From Pelagisphaera sp964404745 (GTDB lineage Bacteria; Verrucomicrobiota; Verrucomicrobiia; Opitutales; Opitutaceae): DNA of 64,000 bases. A program made the position numbers and the translations under genes. Shown here in pieces: positions 1-9,786 of this stretch. The notes under the pieces were generated by a model. It had not been told where the DNA came from, searched no databases, and was given only the letters and a program-made list of their open reading frames with translations. The stretch spans positions 1 through 64,000 of the forward strand of contig CAYOLG010000023.1 in NCBI GenBank assembly GCA_964404745.1, given 5' to 3'. Positions within the stretch are counted from its first letter, which is position 1, and the number at the start of each line of letters is the position of its first letter.

Positions 1-23
1 GAATTTCCCTCCCATCCCTATAT

Positions 24-57
24 GGCCCGCTTTTTTTAAAAGCGGGTCTTTTTTTTT
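24..57 (+). terminator. Rho-independent terminator of an upstream gene outside the window
   Basis: A GC-rich stem (CCCGCTTTT at 26-34 pairing with AAAAGCGGG at 38-46) is followed by a run of about ten T. It would end a + strand transcript entering from the left edge and separates that gene from the ABC exporter starting at 108. Confidence 0.85.
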
Positions 58-107
58 GCCCCATTCCGTCAGAGAAACCATCCTTTTCAACACCACCTCC
101 ACAGGCC

Positions 108-1955
108 ATGAATTCAACGCCTGAATCAGACGAAAAGACATCCAAAACCACAGACTTCCAACTTATATGGAAGCTGCTGAAGGAAGAACGGGTTCGCTAT
201 TCGCTAGCAACCCTTGCTCTCCTCGTAGCTACCTTATTCGAATTTATGGTGCCTCTAGTCGGCAGCGCTACGATCGACTATGTACTGGATCCCAATTACG
301 AGAAATCCAACCCGTTGCTCGAGTGGCTGATGACAACCCTCGGGGGAACCGGTAATGTTGCCGCCAATCTTTGGATACCCGCTCTTGCCATGTTTCTGTT
401 CGCGGTTTGCAGCGGGATATTCAATCACTTTCAAAAGCGGTTCGCCGCCAGAGCTTCCGATGGAATTTGCAAGCGAGCCAAGGATCGCCTCTACGATCAC
501 ATTCAAAAATTGTCGAATCGCTACTTGGACGGGGCTCAAACCGGAGATCTGGTCCAGCGATGTACTTCAGATATCGAAACCATGCGGCTGTTTCTGGCAG
601 CTCATGTGGTGGAAATCGGCCGATCTATTATACTCATCGCTGCCGTCATCCCAGTGATGCTGGCCCTGAATCCTTTACTTACTCTAGTATCTACCTTTCT
701 CATACCAATCATCATTATCTTTGGCTATTTCTACTTTAAGAAAGTGAAAGCGGTCTTCAAGGAAGTCGATGAAGCCGAGGGCCGATTGACTTCCGTGGCG
801 CAGGAGAATATCACTGGAATTCGAGTTGTCCGCGCTTTTGGAAGGCATCAGTTCGAAATCGAAAAGTTCGCTCAGCCGAATCAAGAGTACCGAGATAAGA
901 GCATTCGACTAACTGGCTTGATGGCCCGCTTCTGGGCTCCTTCCGATATGCTGAGTCTTACCCAAATCGGGCTAGCGTTGGTTGTAGGTTCCTACATGGC
1001 AGCTAAAGGGACAACTACAGTTGGAACTCTGTTCGCCTTTCTGGCTCTTCTTAACCTAGTTCTCTGGCCCGTACGGATGATCGGGAGGATCCTTACCGAC
1101 CTCGGGAAAACTGTAGTCTCGATCAGCCGAATCGACGAGATCCTATCAGAGCCCACCGAGACAAACAAAGACGAGGTTCGCATTCACCCAGCCAATCCAG
1201 TCCTCGGGCAAATCGAAATCCGGGACGTTTCCTTTCGCCATACTTCTGAGTCGCAGACAATCGATCAGGTTAGCGTGTCCATCGATCCAGGGGAAACGCT
1301 GGCGATACTCGGGCCCTCCGGATCCGGAAAATCCACGCTCCTTCATTTGCTGCTTCGTTTCTATGATTGCGATGAAGGCAGTATATTCCTCGATGGGATG
1401 GCGATCAGAGACCTGGATCGAAAGTATCTGCGCCAGCAATTCGGTGTCGTTCTTCAAGAACCGTTTCTTTTTTCGCGATCGATCGAGGAGAACATTCGTT
1501 TCGGAGGCGACGCGAGCGAAACAAACGAAGTCATCTCGGCGGCCAAGCTCGCCAGCATTCACGAAACCATTGTCGGGTTCGCAGATGGATACGATACGGA
1601 GATCGGAGAAAGAGGGATCACTCTCTCTGGAGGGCAACGTCAACGCGTCGCCCTGTCCAGGGCCCTTTTATCGGATCCCCCAATTCTCCTCCTCGACGAC
1701 GCGCTTAGCGCTGTCGACAACGACACGGAAAAAGCGGTTATCGAAGCCCTTGAGAGACGCAGGAAAAACCGGACCACCATAATAATAGCCCATCGACTTT
1801 CGACCCTTGCCCATGCCGATCGAGTAATCGTTATGGAAAAAGGCCGTATCACTCAAACGGGCACCCACGATACGTTGATCGAAGAGCCGGGCCTCTACCA
1901 AAGGCTTTGGCATATCCAAACGGAAATGCAAACCGACCTAGAATCCGCCAAATAA
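108..1955 (+). CDS. ABC exporter half-transporter, degenerate-site subunit
   Basis: Fused membrane and ATPase ABC exporter subunit of 615 residues. The N-terminal half holds about six membrane segments; the C-terminal half is the nucleotide-binding domain. Walker A GPSGSGKST lies near residue 402, a consensus LSGGQ signature near 506, and Walker B LLLDDA near 526. The catalytic glutamate after Walker B is Asp (LLLDD, not LLLDE), the change seen in the degenerate site of heterodimeric exporters such as TM287/288. The stop is 13 bp before a second half-transporter, so the two probably form one heterodimer in the inner membrane. The substrate cannot be told; lipid or drug export is typical. Confidence 0.9.
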   Translation: MNSTPESDEKTSKTTDFQLIWKLLKEERVRYSLATLALLVATLFEFMVPLVGSATIDYVLDPNYEKSNPLLEWLMTTLGGTGNVAANLWIPALAMFLFAVCSGIFNHFQKRFAARASDGICKRAKDRLYDHIQKLSNRYLDGAQTGDLVQRCTSDIETMRLFLAAHVVEIGRSIILIAAVIPVMLALNPLLTLVSTFLIPIIIIFGYFYFKKVKAVFKEVDEAEGRLTSVAQENITGIRVVRAFGRHQFEIEKFAQPNQEYRDKSIRLTGLMARFWAPSDMLSLTQIGLALVVGSYMAAKGTTTVGTLFAFLALLNLVLWPVRMIGRILTDLGKTVVSISRIDEILSEPTETNKDEVRIHPANPVLGQIEIRDVSFRHTSESQTIDQVSVSIDPGETLAILGPSGSGKSTLLHLLLRFYDCDEGSIFLDGMAIRDLDRKYLRQQFGVVLQEPFLFSRSIEENIRFGGDASETNEVISAAKLASIHETIVGFADGYDTEIGERGITLSGGQRQRVALSRALLSDPPILLLDDALSAVDNDTEKAVIEALERRRKNRTTIIIAHRLSTLAHADRVIVMEKGRITQTGTHDTLIEEPGLYQRLWHIQTEMQTDLESAK

Positions 1956-1968
1956 CGAGCGACTTGTC

Positions 1969-3816
1969 ATGAAAAATTCTGACATCGAAGACCCGTTTCA
2001 TAACAAGATCGACGTCGATCTTTGGAGACGCATATTCAAGTTCGCGATGGGGCACCCTAGGTTGCTGTCCCCGCTCGCTTTCTCGGCCGTCGCCTTGAGC
2101 ATTATTGAGTCGCAATTCCCTATCGCCACCAAAATCGCCGTGGAAATCGTAGAAAAGGGCGAACCTGTCGAAAACCTTTGGAAACCGGCCGCTCTGTTTT
2201 TCGGCTTATCGATTTCCCTATCCGCGCTAGTTTGGGTTTTTATCGTCTGCGCTGGATCTATCTCGCACAATATCGGTCACGATATCAAGAGAAGCTGCTT
2301 CAAGCGTCTTCAAGAGTTGGAGTTCGCCTACTACGATGCTCAACCTGCCGGCTGGCTCATCTCTCGCCTAACCGCCGATTGCGACCGGCTTTCCCGTATT
2401 CTCGCCTGGGGATTTCTAGATTTGGTATGGGGGCTCTTCTTCGTCGTGGCTATGGCCATCACCATGTTTGTACTCAATGCCCAGCTAGCCCTTCTCGTAC
2501 TCTCGACGATAGTGCCTTTGATATTCGTCAGTTCCTTCTTTCGGAAGCGCATGCTCATAACTTCCCGAGAAATCCGAAAGCACAACGCTCGTATCACGGC
2601 CTCCTACAACGAAGGTATCGCAGGCGTTAAAACGACCAAAACTCTTGGCCGCGAATCGGAAAACCTCGGCGATTTCGAATCCATGTCGCAAGACATGTAC
2701 ACGGCTTCCGTCAAGCGGGCTCTATTGGGAGCCGTCTACTTGCCCATCGTCGTCGCCATCGGAAGCATTGGCTCCGGTCTCGCGCTTTGGTACGGGGGCG
2801 TCAATGTAATCAATGATACGCTCACTCTAGGAACCGTCATCGCCTTCATGGGCTATGCCGGGCAGTTCTTCTTTCCGATAAACCAGATCGCCATGGTTCT
2901 CGCCGAATTGCAAGGAGCTCAAGCCGCCGGCGAGCGTGTCATGGGCCTCTTGGCGACAAAACCGAAGATCAAAGACACCCAGGATGTCTTGAACCGCATT
3001 GAGAATTCAAAGGCGAAATCAAACGCTGAAATCGCCATCGATGGCTACGCCAACGTTATTGAACGCATAGAATTCAAAGAGGTCGGATTTCGCTACAACG
3101 CCAAAGAGACCGTTTTGGAAGGCTTCAATCTAGCGGTAAAGCGAGGCGAAACCATCGCTCTCGTCGGGCCTAGCGGCGGGGGGAAAAGCACAATTGTCAG
3201 CCTCCTATCTAGATTTTATGAACCGACCAGCGGGTCCCTGCTCATCAACGGCATCGATTATCGTCAACGAAGTCTAGAATGGCTGCAAAGCCAATTGGGT
3301 ATAGTACTGCAGACTCCCCATCTTTTCAACGGAACCATTCGCGAGAATATCCGCTACGGAAACCTGCAAGCCAGCGATCGCGAGATCGAATCCGTCGCTC
3401 AAATCGTCAACGGGCACGAGCTCATCATGAACCTGTCCGATGGATACAATACTAAGATTGGCGAAGGAGGAGCTCGACTTTCAACCGGGGAGCGCCAGTT
3501 GATCTCCTTTGCCAGAGCCCTGATTGCCGACCCTCAAATTTTCATTATGGATGAGGCCACCTCGTCCATAGACACCGAGACTGAAGCGATTATACAATCC
3601 AGCATGCAAAGGATCTTCGAAGGTCGGATCAGCTTTGTCATTGCCCACCGGCTCTCGACAATTCGCTCAGCCGATCGCATCCTCTACATCGAAAAAGGGC
3701 GTATCGTGGAAAGTGGAAACCACGCCGAACTCATGGAAAAGCGCGGACGCTACCACCGCCTCTACCTCAAGCAATTCCGTCGAGAGCGTTTCAATCGGGA
3801 ATTAGAGGTGGGATAG
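1969..3816 (+). CDS. ABC exporter half-transporter, catalytic-site subunit
   Basis: Second 615-residue ABC exporter half-transporter, 13 bp downstream of the first and presumably co-transcribed. Membrane domain first, then an ATPase domain with Walker A GPSGGGKST (about residue 400), Walker B IFIMDEA (about 524) carrying the catalytic Glu, and the H-loop in IAHRLST. Its signature motif is LSTGE rather than LSGGQ. A consensus Glu here with a degenerate signature is the mirror image of the first subunit, as expected for one canonical and one non-hydrolytic ATP site. About 35 residues between the membrane and ATPase domains are Lys/Asn/Glu-rich. Confidence 0.9.
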   Translation: MKNSDIEDPFHNKIDVDLWRRIFKFAMGHPRLLSPLAFSAVALSIIESQFPIATKIAVEIVEKGEPVENLWKPAALFFGLSISLSALVWVFIVCAGSISHNIGHDIKRSCFKRLQELEFAYYDAQPAGWLISRLTADCDRLSRILAWGFLDLVWGLFFVVAMAITMFVLNAQLALLVLSTIVPLIFVSSFFRKRMLITSREIRKHNARITASYNEGIAGVKTTKTLGRESENLGDFESMSQDMYTASVKRALLGAVYLPIVVAIGSIGSGLALWYGGVNVINDTLTLGTVIAFMGYAGQFFFPINQIAMVLAELQGAQAAGERVMGLLATKPKIKDTQDVLNRIENSKAKSNAEIAIDGYANVIERIEFKEVGFRYNAKETVLEGFNLAVKRGETIALVGPSGGGKSTIVSLLSRFYEPTSGSLLINGIDYRQRSLEWLQSQLGIVLQTPHLFNGTIRENIRYGNLQASDREIESVAQIVNGHELIMNLSDGYNTKIGEGGARLSTGERQLISFARALIADPQIFIMDEATSSIDTETEAIIQSSMQRIFEGRISFVIAHRLSTIRSADRILYIEKGRIVESGNHAELMEKRGRYHRLYLKQFRRERFNRELEVG

Positions 3817-3863
3817 AGCCCCTAATCGGCTAAACAATTGCGGGCGGGATCCCGTGCCTGCGC

Positions 3864-3966
3864 ATTGGCGTCGTCCTAACGACTTAGAGTAGGAGGCTCG
3901 CTTACGAGCGATTATTCTATTTAAGTGGACCTCGTTGATTCGCTCGCGAGCGAGCTTCCTGCGCTG
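3864..3966. repeat. Intergenic repeat with CGCTCGCGAGCG palindrome
   Basis: The 239-bp gap between the ABC exporter and the next gene has no credible ORF. It contains the phrase GCGCATTGGCGTC, found again at 61301 and as a variant at 32274, and a 12-bp palindrome CGCTCGCGAGCG (3941-3952) followed by AGCTTCCT, as at 32318-32345. It appears to be a decayed copy of a dispersed repeat. Confidence 0.5.
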
Positions 3967-4055
3967 CAAATGACTAATACCACATGCAAAAAGGTTTGAT
4001 AGGATAGCGGGAATCGAATTGGGCTCGGGAAACCGCTGACAGATGGAGAGTCTAA

Positions 4056-7000
4056 CTACCTATACAAACTCGGATCCACGCCCAAGCAGCCATCGAGCTT
4101 ATTGCGATACTCATCCGACCGAAAGGTTTGCAACCGCCTTTCGATGCGGCGACGCAGGGCCTCTTCATCGATTCGCTCACCCATTCCCGCGTTAATGTCG
4201 CGGCCCAGAAAGCTCTCTAAATATTTCTCATGGCGCTCCCACAAAGAAATATCCACCTTCTGTTTGGCATCAAGGCGTTCGCGGTACCAATCACTCGACT
4301 CGAGCGACTCCAGCGTAAACATCTGGCGAAACGCCGCATCGCGATAGCTCATGCCTTCGAACTCGCCGTGCGCCATAACGTGAAGAATGGCTTTAAGCGG
4401 GGGGCAAGCTGCGTCGATCGATCCATCTTGAAAGTAGTTCAAGGCCACGCGTTGCTGGGTTTCCACAATATTTTTGATCCCGTCCACATAGGTATCGAGA
4501 TCCTGGATTTCCGGCTTCAGAATGAACTCGGGGAAAACGGATTGAGGATTGCTGAAGATTCGGCCGCCGAATTCTTGAATAAAGGCAGCCGTAATTCGGT
4601 AGCCTAAACGGGAAGCCTCTACGTTTTCCCCTTGGTGTTGAAAATCCTCGCAGGCTTCCAAATAGCCATGTTCGATCATGTAAGAGGCTTTCCTCTCGCG
4701 TGGACGCATACGGCACCAGAGTTCAGGTACAAGCAAACTGATGTCGTGATCGCACCGGAACTTCGGACCCACGCAGCCCGCGGAAGACGTAAAGCACTCG
4801 TAACCGCTAACCAAATACGAAACAAGGGCATTGTTAAGATCGACAATGGGAAGCAGCATATTGAAAGGGCCCTTGGTCAGCGCCCCTTCCGAACCGGCTC
4901 CCGTAGTCGATGGCGACTTGCCCGTCAGACTGGCTATGAAATCCATGAACAACTCGGGCAACTCCTGGTAATGGATAGGATTGTAAACCGCCAAAGCCCG
5001 AATCCCTTCCGAAGGAGGATTGTTCCTCCGACCCGGCAAAACCGAATTCACGGGGAAAGGGGGATTCTTCCCTTTATACATCCTCCGATAAAGACGGGCC
5101 CCTACCTTGGCTATGTAAGTCGAGCGACCATCCTCCATATCTAGGCGGTTCTGCAAATAGCGCGGATTTTTCGAAGGCTTGCCTTCCCAAATTCTCGGCT
5201 CTGAAGAGGACACCGCGAAATCCGGTTTTTCCGAGCGATTAAACTCCCTGAGAACTTGCTGCATCGGCTCTGTGAAATTGCCGAAACGAATCGCGTCGTT
5301 CTCAATCGCCCGCGTTTGCTCACGAGTCAGAGGTTCGTAGTTGGAAAAGAACAACCCGCTACGCGAGAAATCTTTTTCCGTAGTCTTATCATAGCCCCTA
5401 TGAATCGCTTCATCAGGTCGCTGAAATAATCGGTATTCGCAGTTAAGAATAAATTTAAGCGACTTATCCGTTTCCACACCCGAATCCAATCCGGCAACAT
5501 GAGAAGCCGGCACAACTACCGAGGCAGAAATGTCATCTTCCGTTTGGATCTTCACTGCCGGATAAAAGTCCTTGCGGAGGCTGAAAACCCGCCAGGAACC
5601 ATCTTCAGCGAATCCCACCCGCAAGTATTGGCTCAGCAGCTTCTGATCCCGATACTTGAGCTCGTTGCCCGGCTTTCCATTGACGATATCCACGCTGAAG
5701 CGGTCACGCCAATCTTCGCCCCAATCCGGCTTGTAGAATCTTTTCACGACCAAAACGATATCTGTGATATAGCCAGGGACCGATTCTAGCCAATCATTGT
5801 AATCATCGCTGTATTCTGGCGATGGAGACAGTAGCTTTATCACCGATCCCAGCGAGCGCTTGTCGCTCAAAATCGGCCGCCCATTCTGCCGGTTGCGACT
5901 GTCATCCCGAAAACGATTTCCGTACTCCTTGCTGACAACCTCTTCCACTTTATCAAAATCGCTCTTAATATCGGCTGTAAACACAGGACCCGCAACGATG
6001 GCGTCCGCAAGCGATTTGGAAATCTCCGACTTGCCCCCTCCAGACACGGTGCAAGGCTTGTGACAATAGGTGCCGACTGCTCCCGTTCCCACAAGGCGCC
6101 ATCGCCTGCCTTGCATAGGCCGCACCATCTGAACTTTATAGCCCGATGGCAGGATGTACGTCACGTCGGGCTGCAGATTCAATGCCTTCGTCTCCCCGTC
6201 CTTTTCCCAATGTATCACCTGATCATGAAGAGAGATGTGGGATTTAGCCGGAATATAGACAATGTCGCCGTAAGTCTTGTCTATCGCGTATCCATCTTTT
6301 TGGACATCGATCTCGTCGCCCAGAATCTCTAGGGTTTCCTCAAAACTGTGATCAACTTCCCTTATGTAATGACTTAACCTGAAGTCCTCGCCTAAGTCGT
6401 AGCTGGCGAAAGCCAAAGCGCCGCCAGCATGCTCCTCTTCCACATTGCCGAGGAGATTGGCCGCGTAAGACAACTGCGTCTTAACCTCCTTCTTGCAATA
6501 GCCATAGTAGTTGTCCGCGATGATCGTCACCACAACACCACTACTATCTCGAGACGTTATCTTGAAAGCTCCTCCATCATTATAGAGCTCGTCTTCAGAT
6601 TCCCAGCACATCCCGTCACGTTTCTGCCTCTCCGTCGCCTTATCGATATGCGGCAAGCCAAGCTCCTTTTTGGTAAAGGTAATTAGATGAGGAGCCAGAA
6701 TCACGCAACCAGTATGGCCTGACCAATGCTTCACATCCAATCCGCTGTCGTTTTCCGCCAAATACGGATCACCCGCATTCCCGAAAATGCTTTCCACGAA
6801 ATCGAGATTGCTCGTCAGATTACCGGGAGCGAAAAACCGCACTTCCGTCCGCTTTTCTTCAGTCACGCCCTCAACCGCCGGCTGGACGACCGGCCGCAGC
6901 AGCAGGGAAACGAAGAGCCGCGCTTTTTCTTCTTGAGTCGAGGTGAAGGGAATTTCCAGCAGATCGTCGGGAGGATTGAGCGCCTTTTCTAAGAGCTTGG

Positions 7001-7526
7001 CGAAGACTGGAAGCGGCACGGATTTCTTATCCGCAGGTATGGGCAATCCGCCTTCAGCAATATGGAATACGCCTTTGGTCGTGCGCCGATCGCTAGCTGG
7101 GTTGTTGAGCACCCCTTGTTTAACCCGAAAACTGCTAACTATATTCGATTTGAATGAGTCCGAGTCTGGGGGCAAGGAAAGCGCCCGGGCCATGCCATGA
7201 CGCTCTAGAATTAGAATGTTGGTCGGCACCCAAATCCTGTCTGGAGTGTCCAGGCCCTTAAATAGACGAACAATGTAGTCCTGGATTCGCTGATCGACCG
7301 GACACAAATGTTCGCGAAGCAACCGATTCTTTTCCGCCACGCTTTGCAAAAGCGAGCTGCCCATTTGCAAAAAGGGATAGTCCGATTCGTCGCCAAATAT
7401 CGGGTAGCCCCGAGAGCGCAGCTTCATATTCAGGAATTCGACGAACGATGCCTCGTCATAAGAATTCTCTCCAGTTTCCATATCGAAGCCGATACGCGTC
7501 TTCAGGTTACTCCAGTCGTTGTTCAT
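4056..7526 (-). CDS. Large protein of unknown function with P-loop-like motif
   Basis: A 1156-residue soluble protein with no signal peptide or membrane segment. The reading frame opens at a TTG at 7583, but the first ATG (7526, MNNDWSNL) is the more likely start; neither has a clear ribosome-binding site. About 490 residues in, it carries TVSGGGKSEIS, which resembles a short P-loop (GGGKS) as in kinases or PEP-carboxykinase-like enzymes; it is followed by an acidic KSDFDK segment. Other conserved-looking blocks are HTGCVILAPH and MLPIVDLNNALVSY. It stands alone between the exporter and the opp genes, so context gives no function. I do not recognise the family; a nucleotide-dependent enzyme is a guess from one motif. 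Confidence 0.8.
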   Translation of the reverse strand: MNNDWSNLKTRIGFDMETGENSYDEASFVEFLNMKLRSRGYPIFGDESDYPFLQMGSSLLQSVAEKNRLLREHLCPVDQRIQDYIVRLFKGLDTPDRIWVPTNILILERHGMARALSLPPDSDSFKSNIVSSFRVKQGVLNNPASDRRTTKGVFHIAEGGLPIPADKKSVPLPVFAKLLEKALNPPDDLLEIPFTSTQEEKARLFVSLLLRPVVQPAVEGVTEEKRTEVRFFAPGNLTSNLDFVESIFGNAGDPYLAENDSGLDVKHWSGHTGCVILAPHLITFTKKELGLPHIDKATERQKRDGMCWESEDELYNDGGAFKITSRDSSGVVVTIIADNYYGYCKKEVKTQLSYAANLLGNVEEEHAGGALAFASYDLGEDFRLSHYIREVDHSFEETLEILGDEIDVQKDGYAIDKTYGDIVYIPAKSHISLHDQVIHWEKDGETKALNLQPDVTYILPSGYKVQMVRPMQGRRWRLVGTGAVGTYCHKPCTVSGGGKSEISKSLADAIVAGPVFTADIKSDFDKVEEVVSKEYGNRFRDDSRNRQNGRPILSDKRSLGSVIKLLSPSPEYSDDYNDWLESVPGYITDIVLVVKRFYKPDWGEDWRDRFSVDIVNGKPGNELKYRDQKLLSQYLRVGFAEDGSWRVFSLRKDFYPAVKIQTEDDISASVVVPASHVAGLDSGVETDKSLKFILNCEYRLFQRPDEAIHRGYDKTTEKDFSRSGLFFSNYEPLTREQTRAIENDAIRFGNFTEPMQQVLREFNRSEKPDFAVSSSEPRIWEGKPSKNPRYLQNRLDMEDGRSTYIAKVGARLYRRMYKGKNPPFPVNSVLPGRRNNPPSEGIRALAVYNPIHYQELPELFMDFIASLTGKSPSTTGAGSEGALTKGPFNMLLPIVDLNNALVSYLVSGYECFTSSAGCVGPKFRCDHDISLLVPELWCRMRPRERKASYMIEHGYLEACEDFQHQGENVEASRLGYRITAAFIQEFGGRIFSNPQSVFPEFILKPEIQDLDTYVDGIKNIVETQQRVALNYFQDGSIDAACPPLKAILHVMAHGEFEGMSYRDAAFRQMFTLESLESSDWYRERLDAKQKVDISLWERHEKYLESFLGRDINAGMGERIDEEALRRRIERRLQTFRSDEYRNKLDGCLGVDPSLYR

Positions 7527-7786
7527 GAACAAAAAGCTTTTGGTGAGAGCTAAAGTGCTAAGATAACGCGATAATCGCGCCAATCTTCAAGTTTGAAGCG
7601 GTTTCCTGCCAGGAATCTACAAAAATGGCACCATTCCAAGTGTTTCCGACAGAGGCGCGGGCGCATATTAGGGCAAATTCCTTCCAATGCGCTCAATTTA
7701 ACTCACAAACGAGTATAGATGCCTCCCTGCAATCAGCCTTCGAAAAGGTAAGGAGGATCCGCCTTCGCCGAGCTACTGCGAGAATC

Positions 7787-7831
7787 GTCGGCTCGATCCT
7801 CCGAAATCCGGATACGGAGGGCCGAGCCGAC
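7787..7831. repeat. Intergenic hairpin repeat (GTCGGCTCG family)
   Basis: Near-perfect inverted repeat with 17-bp arms (15 of 17 paired: GTCGGCTCGATCCTCCG against CGGAGGGCCGAGCCGAC) and an 11-nt loop. It lies in the 358-bp gap between the large unknown gene and oppF, downstream of oppF on its strand, and belongs to the GGAGGACCGAGCC-type hairpins seen at 26525, 32417 and 48118. It might also act as a terminator. Confidence 0.6.
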
Positions 7832-7884
7832 GCGAACTCAAGTCAACGCTCGTGCGCGCCTAGGGGGAGCGAGCATATTTCCAG

Positions 7885-8718
7885 TCAGCCAGCTCGAATA
7901 ATCGTGGGCATCTTGGGAACAGCTTCCAAGAGCCGCTGTGTATACGGGTGCTTCGGCGATCGGTAAAGCTGTTCCGTAGGCCCTTGCTCCACGATCTCGC
8001 CGGATTCCATAACCAAAGCGTCATCGCAAATGTGCTCTACGACCGCTAGGTCATGAGCGATAAACAAATAAGTTATTCCCAGCTCGTCCTGCAAATCCTG
8101 GAGAAGGTTGACGATCTGAGCCTGGACGCTGACATCCAAAGCGCTGACGCATTCGTCGCAAATGATGAATTCAGGCTTCGAGCTCAGGGCCCGGGCCACG
8201 CAAATTCGCTGGCGTTGCCCTCCGCTAAATTGGTGTGGGTACCGGTTCATCGAATCCGCAGGCAACCCGACTTTTTCTAGCAGCTCGGCCACTCGCTCCT
8301 CGCGATCTTGCTTGCTCGTTTCCGGAGCATGTACCTTCAGCGGCTCAGAAACGATAGTGGCTATTGAATGCCGGGGATTCATGGAGGCGTAGGGATCCTG
8401 GAATATCGTCTGAATCCGCTTCCGGTAGGGCATGAAGTCGGTTTCAATGAGTTCCGTTAGCTCGTTTCCATCGTACTTGATCGATCCAGCCTCAATCGGA
8501 GCCAGACGAAGTATGGCCTTACCAATAGTGCTCTTTCCACTACCACTTTCCCCGACCAGACCCATGGTCGTTCCTTTGCGTAATTCGAAAGAGACCCCCT
8601 TGACCGCTTGGATATAGTCTGTTCGCTTGATGAAAGCACCGCGACGGGCCTCATAAGTAACACTCAGGCCGTCGACTTCAAGCAAGGGCTTGTCTATCAG
8701 CTCTATTCCACCACTCAC
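7885..8718 (-). CDS. Oligopeptide/dipeptide ABC transporter ATPase (OppF/DppF type)
   Basis: Cytoplasmic ATPase of a peptide/nickel-type importer, 277 residues. It has Walker A GESGSGKST, signature FSGGQRQRICVARAL, Walker B FIICDECVSALD and the C-terminal oligopeptide-transporter extension (EIVEQGPTEQLYRSPKHPYTQ). The reading frame extends to 8805, but the GTG at 8718 is chosen because GAGGAG sits 6 nt before it and it follows the oppD stop at 8736 without overlap. It pairs with OppD; no permease or binding-protein gene lies beside them, so they must serve permeases encoded elsewhere. Confidence 0.9.
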   Translation of the reverse strand: MSGGIELIDKPLLEVDGLSVTYEARRGAFIKRTDYIQAVKGVSFELRKGTTMGLVGESGSGKSTIGKAILRLAPIEAGSIKYDGNELTELIETDFMPYRKRIQTIFQDPYASMNPRHSIATIVSEPLKVHAPETSKQDREERVAELLEKVGLPADSMNRYPHQFSGGQRQRICVARALSSKPEFIICDECVSALDVSVQAQIVNLLQDLQDELGITYLFIAHDLAVVEHICDDALVMESGEIVEQGPTEQLYRSPKHPYTQRLLEAVPKMPTIIRAG

Positions 8719-8735
8719 TCTTCGCTCCTCACTGT

Positions 8736-9566
8736 TTACTGCCCTAGCTCCGCATAATCCACCACCGGCAATCGCTCTCGCTTGGCCCCCATTTTCGGAA
8801 TGCATTTAATCAATGCTTGCGTGTAAGGGTGCTTGGGATGGGCCAGCACGGTTTCCGCTGGCCCGGATTCAACGATCTCTCCCTGGAACATGACCGCGAT
8901 ATTATCAGCAAACTCGTCGACGATTCCAAAGTTGTGAGTGATCAGTATGATCGACATATCCAGCCGCTCACGCAAGTCCCTAAGCAAACGGATAATCTGG
9001 GCTTCGATGGTGACATCCAATGCCGTGGTCGGTTCGTCCGCTACTAGAATGCTCGGACGGCAAGCCAAGGCAATGGCGATCATCACCCGCTGCTTCATGC
9101 CGCCGCTCATCTGGTGCGGATAGTCCTTGGCGCGATTTTCGGGATCTCGAATGCCCACTTGATCCAGGAGCCTCACCACTTCCTTGTCGACATCCTCAAC
9201 ATCGTCACGGTGATACTTGAGGGCCTCTGCTATCTGGCTGCCAACGGTGAAGTAAGGATTTAGCGACGTCGACGGCTCCTGGAATATGTAGGCGATTTCC
9301 TTGCCTCGAACGCCTCGCATCACCTTTTCCGGCAAATCCAACAGGCTTTTTCCATTGAGCCTGGCCAGCCCAGAGACCTGGCACTGCGGTTCGGGCGGGA
9401 GTAGCTTAGTTAGAGCCATCGATGTCACGCTTTTCCCGCTGCCGCTCTCGCCGACAATTGCCAGCGTCTTGCCCTTCTCCAAACTGAAAGAGATGCCTTT
9501 CACCGCCTCATTCACCCCATCCCGGGAATGGAAGGAAACTTTCAGATTCTCAACTTCAAGCAGCAT
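8736..9566 (-). CDS. Oligopeptide/dipeptide ABC transporter ATPase (OppD/DppD type)
   Basis: 276-residue ATPase partner of the downstream OppF-type gene. Walker A GESGSGKSV, signature MSGGMKQRVMIAIAL, Walker B ILVADEPTTALD, and the C-terminal peptide-transporter region with HPKHPYTQALIKCIPKM. ATG at 9566. The operon has only the two ATPases. A 40-codon open stretch ending 11 bp upstream may be the tail of a lost or rearranged opp gene. Confidence 0.9.
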   Translation of the reverse strand: MLLEVENLKVSFHSRDGVNEAVKGISFSLEKGKTLAIVGESGSGKSVTSMALTKLLPPEPQCQVSGLARLNGKSLLDLPEKVMRGVRGKEIAYIFQEPSTSLNPYFTVGSQIAEALKYHRDDVEDVDKEVVRLLDQVGIRDPENRAKDYPHQMSGGMKQRVMIAIALACRPSILVADEPTTALDVTIEAQIIRLLRDLRERLDMSIILITHNFGIVDEFADNIAVMFQGEIVESGPAETVLAHPKHPYTQALIKCIPKMGAKRERLPVVDYAELGQ

Positions 9567-9577
9567 AGAATTGACGC

Positions 9578-9700
9578 CTACTCTGCGAAGATCCGTTCCG
9601 CAGCCAAGTGAAAAGAGATCGCATCGACGCCAGCATTGTAGACCACGCTCTCAATGACTCGCGAGTGTTCTATAGTCCACTCTGCAGCCTTGATGGGTAT
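9578..9700 (-). pseudogene. Possible C-terminal gene remnant before oppD
   Basis: A start-less 40-codon frame on the minus strand runs from a TGA at 9701 to a TAG at 9578-9580 and ends ..AAERIFAE. Its composition looks protein-like (KAAEWTIEHSR, VVYNAGVDAISF), and its stop sits 11 bp before the oppD ATG, as the end of an upstream operon gene would. It has no start codon or recognisable family. It may be a deletion remnant, or chance. Confidence 0.25.
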
Positions 9701-9786
9701 TCACATCCCTAAAGCAGCTACCTCGAGCATTTTTCCTTGCCCGGGAACGGGAAATCCTGTTCTTTCCCCACCCTTCATCCCAACAC

